NCBI GenBank assembly: GCA_945948515.1 | Contig: CAMFBH010000008.1 | Location: 1-64,000, forward strand | DNA: 64,000 nt | Direction: 5' to 3' | DNA from: an uncultured Clostridia bacterium | GTDB taxonomy: Bacteria > Bacillota > Clostridia > Oscillospirales > Acutalibacteraceae | Shown here: positions 56,462-64,000 of the stretch, in pieces | Layout: the number at the start of each line of letters is the position of its first letter | Numbering within the stretch: the first letter of the stretch is position 1 | Position numbers and translations under genes: made by a program | Notes under the pieces: generated by a model | What the model was told of the DNA's origin: nothing | What the model saw: only the letters and a program-made list of their open reading frames with translations | Databases searched by the model: none

Positions 56462-57229
56462 TTGCAGTATAATAAGGTTGAAATTTGCGGGATTAACACT
56501 AACGAGCTGAAGGTGCTCTCGGAAAAAGAAAAAATGACTCTTTTAAGACAGGCACGAAGCGGAGATAAAAAAGCCAGAGAGGATTTGATTAACGGAAATC
56601 TCCGCCTTGTTCTTTCTGTAATTCAGCGCTTTCAAAACAGGGGAGAGTCAATGGATGATTTGTTTCAGGTTGGAGTTATCGGATTAATAAAGGCAATAGA
56701 TAATTTTAATCTTGATTTAGATGTAAGATTCAGCACCTATGCCGTTCCGATGTGCATAGGTGAAATACGGCGTTTTTTAAGAGATAACAATCCAATTCGC
56801 GTCAGCCGTTCAATGCGCGATACGGCATACAAGGCTATGCAGGTTAAGGAAATGCTGATAAATAAAAATAACCGTGAGCCGTCTGTTTCGGAAATCGCAA
56901 GGGAGCTTGAGCTTTCGGAGGACGAGGTTGTTCTCGCACTTGAAGCAATAGTTGAGCCCGTTTCACTCTATGAGCCTGTCTATTCCGACGGAGGAGACAC
57001 TATCTATGTTATGGATCAGGTGGGCGACAGCAACACCGATACCGATTGGATAGATGAAATAATGATAAAGGATGAGATAAGCAAGCTCGATGACAGGGAA
57101 AGAAATATAATGTATCTCCGCTTTATGCAGGGTAAAACTCAAATGGAGGTTGCCAAAGAGGTAGGAATCTCCCAAGCCCAAGTCTCCCGACTCGAAAAAA
57201 ACGCACTAAAGAGAATTAAAGGACAATAA
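56462..57229 (+). CDS. sigG: RNA polymerase sporulation sigma factor SigG
   Basis: A 255-residue sigma-70 factor of the late forespore. The N-terminal NKVEICGINTNEL is diagnostic of SigG. Region 2 has NGNLRLVLSVIQRF and DDLFQVGVIGLIKAIDNF, and region 4 has GKTQMEVAKEVGISQAQVSRLE. Compared with Bacillus SigG it is full length. The start is TTG at 56462, 9 bases after GGGGA; ATG 56453 would sit only 1 base after that site. spoIIGA and sigE, usual neighbours in spore formers, are not adjacent. Its presence implies the organism can sporulate, or recently could. Confidence 0.93.
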   Translation: MQYNKVEICGINTNELKVLSEKEKMTLLRQARSGDKKAREDLINGNLRLVLSVIQRFQNRGESMDDLFQVGVIGLIKAIDNFNLDLDVRFSTYAVPMCIGEIRRFLRDNNPIRVSRSMRDTAYKAMQVKEMLINKNNREPSVSEIARELELSEDEVVLALEAIVEPVSLYEPVYSDGGDTIYVMDQVGDSNTDTDWIDEIMIKDEISKLDDRERNIMYLRFMQGKTQMEVAKEVGISQAQVSRLEKNALKRIKGQ

Positions 57230-57230
57230 G

Positions 57231-57258
57231 AAAGCAGTGATTTATTCACTGCTTTTTT
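57231..57258 (+). terminator. sigG terminator
   Basis: 10-bp stem AAAGCAGTGA (57231-57240 with 57246-57255), T-run. Confidence 0.9.
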
Positions 57259-57319
57259 GTGTGGATATGAATATGTATATGTATAATAGTTCATTGCTGA
57301 TTACAGCGTAAAATTTTTC

Positions 57320-57348
57320 TTGCAATATATCTGTAAAATAGGTATTAT
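57320..57348 (+). promoter_or_regulatory. Promoter of the beta-helix/GH112 unit
   Basis: TTGCAA (57320-57325), 17 bases, TATTAT (57343-57348), 70 bases before the 57419 start. Confidence 0.7.
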
Positions 57349-57418
57349 ATAATTACAGTTCAAATAAACCTAATAATGCGTTTTGTTGTCAATAAAGCGT
57401 TATTTCGGAGTGATTGAT

Positions 57419-57877
57419 ATGAACAAAAATTATTTTACCGACTCAAAAAACGAGCAATATGAAAAAGCTTGTCTTATTTTTGCAAAAAATCTCAATTTGA
57501 TTGATGACGACAGCCTTGAAGGAGTTAAAAAAAGATGTGACGCCGAAAATATAAAAAGAGAGGCTCAGCTTAAAAACGGCGAAACCTTTTACGGCTTAAC
57601 GCACTTTACCTTTTCGGAATATTTGCAGAATGAATTAACGGAATTTAAGCTCGATTTTGTATCGGAAAGCAAGGAAATCAAAAAGGTGTATAATTACAGG
57701 GAGATTTCACGCAAGGAAGCGAAGGCATATTACAAAAGCAATAAGGATTTATTTACAAGATACAACGGTGATCGCTTTACCTTTAGAGAGGTAGAAATGA
57801 TTATCAAAAAGAGAATAAGGGAGGAGGAGTACGATAATGAAATCAACAATATATTATGTCAGCTCGCTGACAGGTAA
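57419..57877 (+). CDS. Hypothetical protein (PPIase/SurA-like C-terminal segment)
   Basis: A 152-residue soluble protein. The C-terminal third (REISRKEAKAYYKSNKDLF, then FREVEMIIKKRIREEEYDNEI) resembles the helical stretch before a parvulin domain in SurA/PrsA-type foldases, but no isomerase domain follows, so the match may be superficial. There is no signal peptide. The start at 57419 follows CGGAG. It overlaps the beta-helix gene by 41 bases and so is expressed with it, suggesting a chaperone or accessory role. The function is unproven. Confidence 0.72.
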   Translation: MNKNYFTDSKNEQYEKACLIFAKNLNLIDDDSLEGVKKRCDAENIKREAQLKNGETFYGLTHFTFSEYLQNELTEFKLDFVSESKEIKKVYNYREISRKEAKAYYKSNKDLFTRYNGDRFTFREVEMIIKKRIREEEYDNEINNILCQLADR

Positions 57878-59132
57878 TGATGAAAACAACGGCTTAACTC
57901 CCGAATCTGCATTTGCTACTTTGAACAGAATTAACGAAATTTCACTTTGTCCGGGAGATAAGGTTTTGCTTGAAAAGGGCTCTGTGTTTAAATCCCAATA
58001 TCTTCATATAAAAAACGCAGGAGATTTCACAAAGGAAGCAATAGAAATCGGCTCGTACGGAGAAAGCGAAAGGCTTCCCCGAATTGATGCTGACGGAAGC
58101 GGAGTTTGGTATCAGGATTACGGAACCGTGCTCGACTCCCGCGCTCATGTTAATAAAGGCGATGTTTCTTCCGCGATTCTGCTCTATGACACGGAAAATA
58201 TTTTAATACACGATATTGAAATAACAAACTACGAAGATTTTACCACAGAAGAGGATTACTGTGCCGCTCACAAAATGGATCGCACGGGCGTTTCGGCTGT
58301 TGCCAAAAACAGAGGCACGCTTCACAACATAATTTTGAGCGATTTGTATGTTCACGATGTCAGCGGAAATGTTTACAACAAGCATATGAATAACGGCGGA
58401 ATTTATATGACCGCCTCTAAGCCCGATAACGAGGAAGCAACAGGTGTTGCAAGATATGACGGCGTTGTTGTTAAAAACTGTCATGTTCAAAATGTAAGCA
58501 GATGGGGAATTGCCGTCGGTTACACCTATAAGCATGATAAATTCAGCTCTGCCGAGCTTGAAGAGGAAGCATTCAAAAGGTTCGGCAACGAAAACATTAT
58601 AATGGCAAATAATTATGTAAAGCTTGCAGGCGGAGATGCAATAACTCCCATGTATGCACTCAGACCGTTGGTTGAACATAATGAGGCGGATTCCTGTGCT
58701 TATGAAATGAACGACAGAGTTTACCGCTTTCCCGAAAAGCGCATGGGGAAGGTTGCGGCGGCAATATGGCCGTGGAAATGTAAGGATGCGTTGTTCAGAT
58801 TTAACAGGGCTTGCGATACAAGACTTAATCAGGACGGTATGGCGTATGATGCCGACTCGGGTGACGGAACAGTGTATGAGTATAATTACAGCCGACAAAA
58901 TGAAGGCGGATGTATAATGTTCTGTATGCAGCAGGCAATTCACAATACATTCCGAAATAACATCAGCTATGATGATTTGGGCGGGATACTAAGTCCCGTA
59001 AAAAATCCCGATGCTTATATTGTAAACAACAAATTCTATATAAGAGAGGGCGTTCCGCTTCGTCGCAAAAGAATGCGCAGCGGAAAAATCACTCTTAAGG
59101 ATAATGAAATAATAACTATTGAAAAAGAATAA
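57837..59132 (+). CDS. Right-handed parallel beta-helix protein
   Basis: A 431-residue protein with the opening TIYYVSSLTGNDENNGLTPESAF-type motif (quoted in part: GNDENNGLTPESAF), seen in pectate-lyase-like and other beta-helix carbohydrate-active proteins. Repeated strand-turn elements rich in Asn and Gly continue to about residue 400. There is no signal peptide, so it is probably cytoplasmic and acts on imported oligosaccharides. The catalytic class is not assigned. GAGGAGG precedes the start, and the GH112 gene follows 18 bases after its stop. Confidence 0.85.
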   Translation: MKSTIYYVSSLTGNDENNGLTPESAFATLNRINEISLCPGDKVLLEKGSVFKSQYLHIKNAGDFTKEAIEIGSYGESERLPRIDADGSGVWYQDYGTVLDSRAHVNKGDVSSAILLYDTENILIHDIEITNYEDFTTEEDYCAAHKMDRTGVSAVAKNRGTLHNIILSDLYVHDVSGNVYNKHMNNGGIYMTASKPDNEEATGVARYDGVVVKNCHVQNVSRWGIAVGYTYKHDKFSSAELEEEAFKRFGNENIIMANNYVKLAGGDAITPMYALRPLVEHNEADSCAYEMNDRVYRFPEKRMGKVAAAIWPWKCKDALFRFNRACDTRLNQDGMAYDADSGDGTVYEYNYSRQNEGGCIMFCMQQAIHNTFRNNISYDDLGGILSPVKNPDAYIVNNKFYIREGVPLRRKRMRSGKITLKDNEIITIEKE

Positions 59133-59150
59133 ATGCTTGAGGTAAATTTT

Positions 59151-61343
59151 ATGGAGAACATTAAAGGAAGAGTAACAATCCCTACCGATACAGATGTCGT
59201 AAAGGAAACATTGAAAATTATGGGCGAATGGGGCGCCGATGCTATCCGCGATTGTGACGGTACTGAATTCCCTCAGGAACTCAAGGATACCGGAGCTAAG
59301 GTTTACGCAACCTATTACACCACAAGAAAGGATAATGAGTGGGCAAGGTCTAATCCCGATGAAATTCAGCAGATGTATATTATGACATCCTTCCATACGG
59401 CAGTTGATGATAAGCTTGAAATTCATCTTATGGATCATCTTTATCCCGATATGCTCAAAATTAATACCCGTGACGATATAAAAAAATGGTGGGAGGTTAT
59501 TGACCGAACAACAGGTGAAGCAGTACCTTACGGCGAATGGCTGTATAACGAAGAAAAAGGCAATGTTGTTATCTCTCCCGCAAAAAGGTTTCACGAATAC
59601 ACGGTAAGCTTTCTTGCTTATATTATGTGGGACCCGGTGCATATGTACAACTCTGTTGTAAACGAGTGGAAGGATGTTGAGCCTCAAATGACCTTTGATG
59701 TTCGTCAGCCTAAAACAAGAGCACATTCACTTGAACGCCTGCGCCGTTTCCTTGAAACTCACGAATATGTTGATGTTGTTAGATTTACAACATTTTTCCA
59801 TCAGTTTACCCTCGTTTTTGATGAGCTTGCAAGAGAAAAATATGTTGATTGGTTCGGATATTCCGCATCTGTCAGCCCTTATATTTTAGAGCAGTTTGAA
59901 AAAGAGGTTGGATATAGCTTCAGACCTGAATATATAATCGACCAGGGATATATGAACAATACATACAGAATTCCGTCAAAGGAATTTAAGGATTTTCAGG
60001 CTTTTCAAAGGCGAGAGGTTGCAAAGCTTGCAAAGGAAATGGTTGATATTGTTCATGAATACGGCAAGGAAGCAATGATGTTTATGGGCGACCATTGGAT
60101 AGGCATGGAGCCTTTTATGGATGAATTTGCATCCATTGGACTTGATGCGGTTGTAGGCAGTGTCGGTAACGGCGCAACTCTCCGACTTTTCAGCGACATC
60201 AAAAATGTTAAATACACAGAGGGCAGATTTTTGCCGTATTTCTTCCCCGATACCTTTTATGAGGGCGGAGATCCGGTTAAGGAGGCAAAGGTTAATTGGG
60301 TAACCGCAAGAAGAGCAATTCTCAGAAGTCCTATTCAAAGAATTGGCTACGGCGGATATCTCAAGCTCGCCTTGCAGTTTCCTGATTTTGTTCAGTATAT
60401 TAAAGAGGTTTGTCAGGAGTTCCGCACACTTTATGATAATATTCAGGGCGTTACTCCTTATTGCGTAAAAAGAGTTGCCGTTCTTAATTGCTGGGGCAAA
60501 ATGCGCGCTTGGGGAAACCATATGGTGCACCACGGCCTTTATTACAGGCAGAATTATTCATATTTCGGAATTATTGAAGCGCTCAGCGGTGCGCCCTTTG
60601 ATGTTTCGTTCATAAGCTTTGACGATATCCGCGAAAACAAGGATTTGTTAAAGAGCTTTGATGTAATAATCAATGTGGGCGATGCGGATACAGCTCATTC
60701 GGGCGGCGAAAATTGGATAGACGAAACGATTATCACCGCTGTGAAGGAATTTGTTTATAACGGCGGAGGCTTTATCGGCGTAGGTGAGCCTGCCGCTCAT
60801 CAGTGGCAGGGAAAATTCTTCCAGCTCGATGATGTTCTCGGTGTTGAAAAAGAAAACGGATTTGCTCTTAATACCGACAGGTACAATACAAAAGAGCACA
60901 GAGAACATTTCATTCTTGCCGATACAGACGGTGAGGTTGATTTCGGAGAGGGCAAAAAGAATATAGTTGCACTCGAAGGAACAGAGGTTCTTATTCAAAA
61001 CTGTACACCTCTTCCGTTCCAGGTTAGAAATGAAGCAGAGGTTCAAATGGCTGTTAAATCATTCGGAAAGGGCAGAGGAGTATATATCAGCGGACTTCCG
61101 TACAGCTTTAAAAACAGCCGTATTCTTTATCGTGCGGTGCTTTGGTCGGCATCTGCTGAAAGTGAGCTCCATCGCTGGTATTCATCAAACTATAATGTTG
61201 AGGTTCACGCTTATGTTAAAAACGGAAAATATTGTGTTGTAAACAACACCTATGAGCCTCAGGATACCACCGTTTATGTTGGCGACGGCAGCAGCTTTGA
61301 TTTGCATCTTGATGCAAACGAAATTAAATGGTATCAGATATAA
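59151..61343 (+). CDS. GH112 galactosyl phosphorylase (lacto-N-biose/galactosyl-rhamnose type)
   Basis: A 730-residue cytoplasmic enzyme recognised from the GH112 family opening GRVTIPTDTDVVKETLK, then IRDCDGTEFPQEL. It is full length, with the C-terminal Rossmann-like domain (INVGDADTAHSGGENW) and beta-sandwich end. GH112 enzymes phosphorolyse beta-galactosyl disaccharides to galactose-1-phosphate plus N-acetylglucosamine, N-acetylgalactosamine or rhamnose. Which disaccharide cannot be told by eye. It works with the beta-helix gene upstream. The start at 59151 has GAGGT; an ATG at 59133 lacks a site. galE is encoded elsewhere in the window. Confidence 0.9.
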   Translation: MENIKGRVTIPTDTDVVKETLKIMGEWGADAIRDCDGTEFPQELKDTGAKVYATYYTTRKDNEWARSNPDEIQQMYIMTSFHTAVDDKLEIHLMDHLYPDMLKINTRDDIKKWWEVIDRTTGEAVPYGEWLYNEEKGNVVISPAKRFHEYTVSFLAYIMWDPVHMYNSVVNEWKDVEPQMTFDVRQPKTRAHSLERLRRFLETHEYVDVVRFTTFFHQFTLVFDELAREKYVDWFGYSASVSPYILEQFEKEVGYSFRPEYIIDQGYMNNTYRIPSKEFKDFQAFQRREVAKLAKEMVDIVHEYGKEAMMFMGDHWIGMEPFMDEFASIGLDAVVGSVGNGATLRLFSDIKNVKYTEGRFLPYFFPDTFYEGGDPVKEAKVNWVTARRAILRSPIQRIGYGGYLKLALQFPDFVQYIKEVCQEFRTLYDNIQGVTPYCVKRVAVLNCWGKMRAWGNHMVHHGLYYRQNYSYFGIIEALSGAPFDVSFISFDDIRENKDLLKSFDVIINVGDADTAHSGGENWIDETIITAVKEFVYNGGGFIGVGEPAAHQWQGKFFQLDDVLGVEKENGFALNTDRYNTKEHREHFILADTDGEVDFGEGKKNIVALEGTEVLIQNCTPLPFQVRNEAEVQMAVKSFGKGRGVYISGLPYSFKNSRILYRAVLWSASAESELHRWYSSNYNVEVHAYVKNGKYCVVNNTYEPQDTTVYVGDGSSFDLHLDANEIKWYQI

Positions 61344-61361
61344 CGGATAGTTCATAATTAT

Positions 61362-61405
61362 AAAACCGAGCGTTGGAAAAGAAATTCCTAAACGCTCGGT
61401 TTTTT
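61362..61405. terminator. Bidirectional terminator between GH112 and the YeiH gene
   Basis: 13-bp stem AAAACCGAGCGTT (61362-61374 with 61391-61403), 16-base loop, T-run. Confidence 0.88.
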
Positions 61406-61414
61406 GTTTACACT

Positions 61415-62500
61415 TTAGATATTTGTATAATAAATTCCGGTGGCTAATTGCATTCCGAGTGAAACCGCGGTTATTGCCGCCCAGCAGGCAAAGCCCATTG
61501 CAATCGGTTTTCCTCCCTCTTTAACAAGCTTAACGATATTTGTATTAAGTCCTATTGCACACATTGCCATTGCGATAAAGAATTTAGCAAGCCATTTCAT
61601 GGCCTTAACAAATGTGTCCAAATAAAAAACCGTAAAAGCGGATTCGCCCATAGTGCCTACTATTGTTGTAATAACTGAAGCAATAACGAAATATATTATG
61701 AAAAACGGAAAAATCCTTTTTATTGAAAAGCTGTTTTTCTTTTTACCGTTCTTTTTAGCTTTAATCGTTCTGTAAACTGCTAAAGCAAGAGTAATCGGAA
61801 TTATAGCAAGCGTTCTTGTCAGCTTAACCGTAACTGCGGCGGATAAAATTCCGTCAACAGAATAAATGCTTTCGGCGGTTGATGCACAGGCTGTAACCGA
61901 TGATGTATCGTTAACGGCTGTTCCTGCAAAAATTGCAAAGCCCTCACTACCTAATCCGATTGCATGACCGAAAGTGGGAAAAATCAGAGCCGCAAGTACA
62001 TTAAATAGAAATATAACGGAAATTGATTGTGCAATTTCTTCATCGCCCGCATCAATAACCGGTGCCGTTGCCGCAATAGCTGAACCGCCGCATATGGAAG
62101 AGCCGACTCCGATTAAGCACGAAACCTTTTTATCCATTTTCAGTATTTCCATCATAACAAATGCCGTTATAAGAGAAATTGAAATTGTTGAAATGATAAC
62201 AGGTAAGCTTTTTGAACCAACTGAAAGAATGGTTCCGAGATTGAGAGAAAACCCTAAAATTATAACCGCCCACTGTAAAACCTTTTTTGAGGTAAATTTA
62301 ACTCCGTATTTAACCTTTTCATTTGTTACTAAATCCGGCTTGATTAATGTAATTATCATGCCGATTAAAATTGCAAAAACGGGTGCGCCTATAACTTCAA
62401 ACGAGAAAGTGCCTATGCTGATTTCCGAAAGCACGGTTGACAGCCCTGCAATAATAATGCAAATTATTATTCCTATTGAATTTTTTCGTAAAAACTTCAT
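61415..62500 (-). CDS. YeiH-family putative sulfate exporter
   Basis: A 361-residue polytopic membrane protein of the UPF0324/YeiH family. The conserved SSICGGSAIAATAPVI segment near residue 133 and DTSSVTACAS near 205 are present, with about ten hydrophobic segments. Members are annotated as sulfate or sulfite exporters on limited evidence. The start has GGAG 8 bases upstream. It has its own promoter (62531-62559) and faces the GH112 gene. Confidence 0.88.
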   Translation of the reverse strand: MKFLRKNSIGIIICIIIAGLSTVLSEISIGTFSFEVIGAPVFAILIGMIITLIKPDLVTNEKVKYGVKFTSKKVLQWAVIILGFSLNLGTILSVGSKSLPVIISTISISLITAFVMMEILKMDKKVSCLIGVGSSICGGSAIAATAPVIDAGDEEIAQSISVIFLFNVLAALIFPTFGHAIGLGSEGFAIFAGTAVNDTSSVTACASTAESIYSVDGILSAAVTVKLTRTLAIIPITLALAVYRTIKAKKNGKKKNSFSIKRIFPFFIIYFVIASVITTIVGTMGESAFTVFYLDTFVKAMKWLAKFFIAMAMCAIGLNTNIVKLVKEGGKPIAMGFACWAAITAVSLGMQLATGIYYTNI

Positions 62501-62530
62501 ATTTAATACTCCGTTGATTGTTTTTTGAGT

Positions 62531-62559
62531 ATTATACCATTACAATAGTATAAAGTAAA
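62531..62559 (-). promoter_or_regulatory. Promoter of the YeiH-family gene
   Basis: On the minus strand, TTTACT (62554-62559), 17 bases, TATAAT (62531-62536). Confidence 0.7.
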
Positions 62560-62602
62560 ATGTTTTATACATTTTTTATTATTTGATAAAATCAGCGCGT
62601 TA

Positions 62603-62631
62603 TTGCATTCATTTTTCTTTTGTGATATATT
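62603..62631 (+). promoter_or_regulatory. Promoter of the MFS transporter gene
   Basis: TTGCAT (62603-62608), 17 bases, TATATT (62626-62631) with a TG extension before the -10. The leader is short. Confidence 0.65.
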
Positions 62632-62652
62632 GAAATCAAAGAGGGTGGAAAT

Positions 62653-63942
62653 ATGGCAAAAAGTAAAATTTCGTCGCGCATATGGGCGTCTATGATTATT
62701 TTCGGCTTATTCGGACAGCTTGCCTGGATGGTTGAAAATATGTATTTCAATGTTTTTCTGTATAATACCGTAAGCGACAATCCCAAATACATTGCGGATA
62801 TGGTTGCCGCAAGTGCCGTAACCGCAACGCTGACCACATTGATAATGGGGGCGTTCTCCGATAAAATCGGAAAGCGAAAGCCTTTTATTGCCGTTGGATA
62901 CATAATTTGGGGTATAACAACCGCATCCTTTGCTTTTATTTCCGTTGAAGAAACGGCAAAGCTTTTTCCCACTCTAAATGCCGTAACGGCAACAGCTATT
63001 ATAATTGTTATAATGGATTGTGTAATGACCTTCTTCGGCTCAACCGCAAACGATGCCGCGTTTAATGCTTGGATAACTGATGTTACAGATGAAACTAACA
63101 GAGGAAAAAGCGAAACGGTTCTTGCAATAATGCCACTTTTGGCAATGCTTATAATCTTCGGTGGCTTTGACGGCTTAACTCAAAGCGGAAATTGGAAAGC
63201 GTTTTATCTTATTATCGGCTCGCTTGTTGTTGTAGGAGGACTAATCGGAATATTTCTTTTGAAAGATAACAAAGAAATAAAGCCCAATCAAGGTAATTAC
63301 TTTGAAAATATAATCTACGGCTTTCGTCCGGCAACAGTTAAAGAAAATAAAATGCTTTATGTTTCTTTGGTTGCAAATTGTGTTCTCGCAATGTCATATC
63401 AGGTGTTTATGCCGTATTTAATTATCTATATTCAAAGGTATCTCGGAATAGATAACTACGCAATAGTTCTCGGAATAGTTCTTATTATTTCAAGCATTGC
63501 AAGTGTTTTACTCGGCGGCCTTATTGATAAGAAAGGAAAAGAAGCATTTCTTATTCCGTCCTTGGTTATTCTTATTATAGGCTTCATATCGGTTTACTTT
63601 TCAAGAAGTATGGCTTCTCTGGCGGTTACAGGAACGCTCATGCTCGGAACAAATCTCATAATCAATTCCTGCATAAACGGAATTATCAGAGATAAAACCC
63701 CTCAGGATAAGGTCGGACACTTCCAGGGTGTTAAAATGATATTTTCTGTTTTAATTCCAATGGTAACAGGGCCTTATATAGGAGCGGCTGTTATTAAAGA
63801 CAGTAATGAAACATATACTGAGCTTGGTGTTGTTAAGCAAGTTCCCACTCCCAATATATTCATCGCCGCCGCAGTAGTCAGTGCGTTTGCCATAATTCCC
63901 GTAATTATGATTATTAGAGACAAAAAGAAACAAAAATCGTAA
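62653..63942 (+). CDS. MFS transporter (SLC45/GPH-like)
   Basis: A 429-residue transporter with about 12 hydrophobic segments. GAFSDKIGKRKPFIAVGY near residue 74 (quoted in part: SDKIGKRKPF) is the cytoplasmic loop typical of SLC45-like and glycoside-pentoside-hexuronide carriers, and GLIDKKGKEAF is the second-half counterpart. The substrate may be a sugar. Proximity to the GH112 gene (1.3 kb, opposite gene between) makes galactosyl-disaccharide uptake possible but unproven. The ribosome binding site is AGAGGGTGG. The last 58 bases of the window after it hold no feature. Confidence 0.85.
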   Translation: MAKSKISSRIWASMIIFGLFGQLAWMVENMYFNVFLYNTVSDNPKYIADMVAASAVTATLTTLIMGAFSDKIGKRKPFIAVGYIIWGITTASFAFISVEETAKLFPTLNAVTATAIIIVIMDCVMTFFGSTANDAAFNAWITDVTDETNRGKSETVLAIMPLLAMLIIFGGFDGLTQSGNWKAFYLIIGSLVVVGGLIGIFLLKDNKEIKPNQGNYFENIIYGFRPATVKENKMLYVSLVANCVLAMSYQVFMPYLIIYIQRYLGIDNYAIVLGIVLIISSIASVLLGGLIDKKGKEAFLIPSLVILIIGFISVYFSRSMASLAVTGTLMLGTNLIINSCINGIIRDKTPQDKVGHFQGVKMIFSVLIPMVTGPYIGAAVIKDSNETYTELGVVKQVPTPNIFIAAAVVSAFAIIPVIMIIRDKKKQKS

Positions 63943-64000
63943 AATCTAATATGTTGACTTTGAGCTTTTGCTGATGTAAAATATATGTTAAAGATAAAGC

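Overview
The window is an AT-rich chromosomal stretch from a member of the Bacillota, most likely an anaerobic, spore-forming gut Clostridia (Oscillospirales-like). The signs are a ctsR-mcsA-mcsB-clpC heat-shock operon, a forespore sigma factor SigG, a one-polypeptide pyruvate:ferredoxin oxidoreductase, an Rrf2-linked cysteine/Fe-S operon, and a GH112 phosphorylase typical of host-glycan users. Genus is not decidable by eye.

Positions 1-8.8 kb are an accessory, rearranged segment. It holds a 4Fe-4S protein gene beside a cupin gene, an amino-acid ABC transporter, a DMT transporter, a lipoprotein gene with an elaborate leader, and a REP-associated tyrosine transposase. Among them lie gene remnants (MBL-fold hydrolase, glyoxalase, cupin tail, 4Fe-4S tail) and several families of palindromic or dispersed repeats. 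A nearly identical cupin start at the left edge and at 8.3 kb shows that a segment was duplicated. Two transposase-linked 25-bp palindromes are translated inside the transposase itself.

Positions 9-15 kb carry an orphan metal/cobalamin-type binding lipoprotein and a sulfur block on the minus strand: Rrf2 regulator, metY, cysK, nifS, nifU. All three transcription units have strong sigma-A promoters with related palindromic sites. Positions 15-25 kb hold uppP, a PhoB/PhoR-like two-component system, an XRE-membrane protein, a stand-alone E2 acyltransferase, a lipid kinase, an aldose epimerase, nadE and an anchored low-complexity protein. Positions 25.5-29 kb are nifJ.

Positions 29-40.5 kb contain an SDR, a 46-residue cysteine-rich membrane peptide, the CtsR regulon operon, recD2, an mreB-like gene, a corrinoid-adenosyltransferase-like P-loop gene and galE. 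McsB lacks its usual reactive cysteine. Positions 40.7-47 kb are a complete F-type ATP synthase operon (atpBEFHAGDC) with a proton-type c subunit. Positions 47.4-55 kb hold an RluD-type pseudouridine synthase, uvrB, a MATE transporter and uvrA. The end of the window holds a nucleotidyltransferase-like gene, sigG, a beta-helix protein plus GH112 phosphorylase unit, a YeiH-type exporter and an MFS transporter.

The most interesting unexplained signals are: (i) the roughly 190-nt leader of the 6.4-7.1 kb lipoprotein gene, which has a promoter, a 17-bp closing stem and a UUCG-loop terminator directly before the ribosome binding site; (ii) palindromes translated within the transposase; (iii) the McsB Cys-to-Ser change next to an otherwise intact ClpC; and (iv) the cysteine-rich peptide. 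No tRNA, rRNA or CRISPR array was found.
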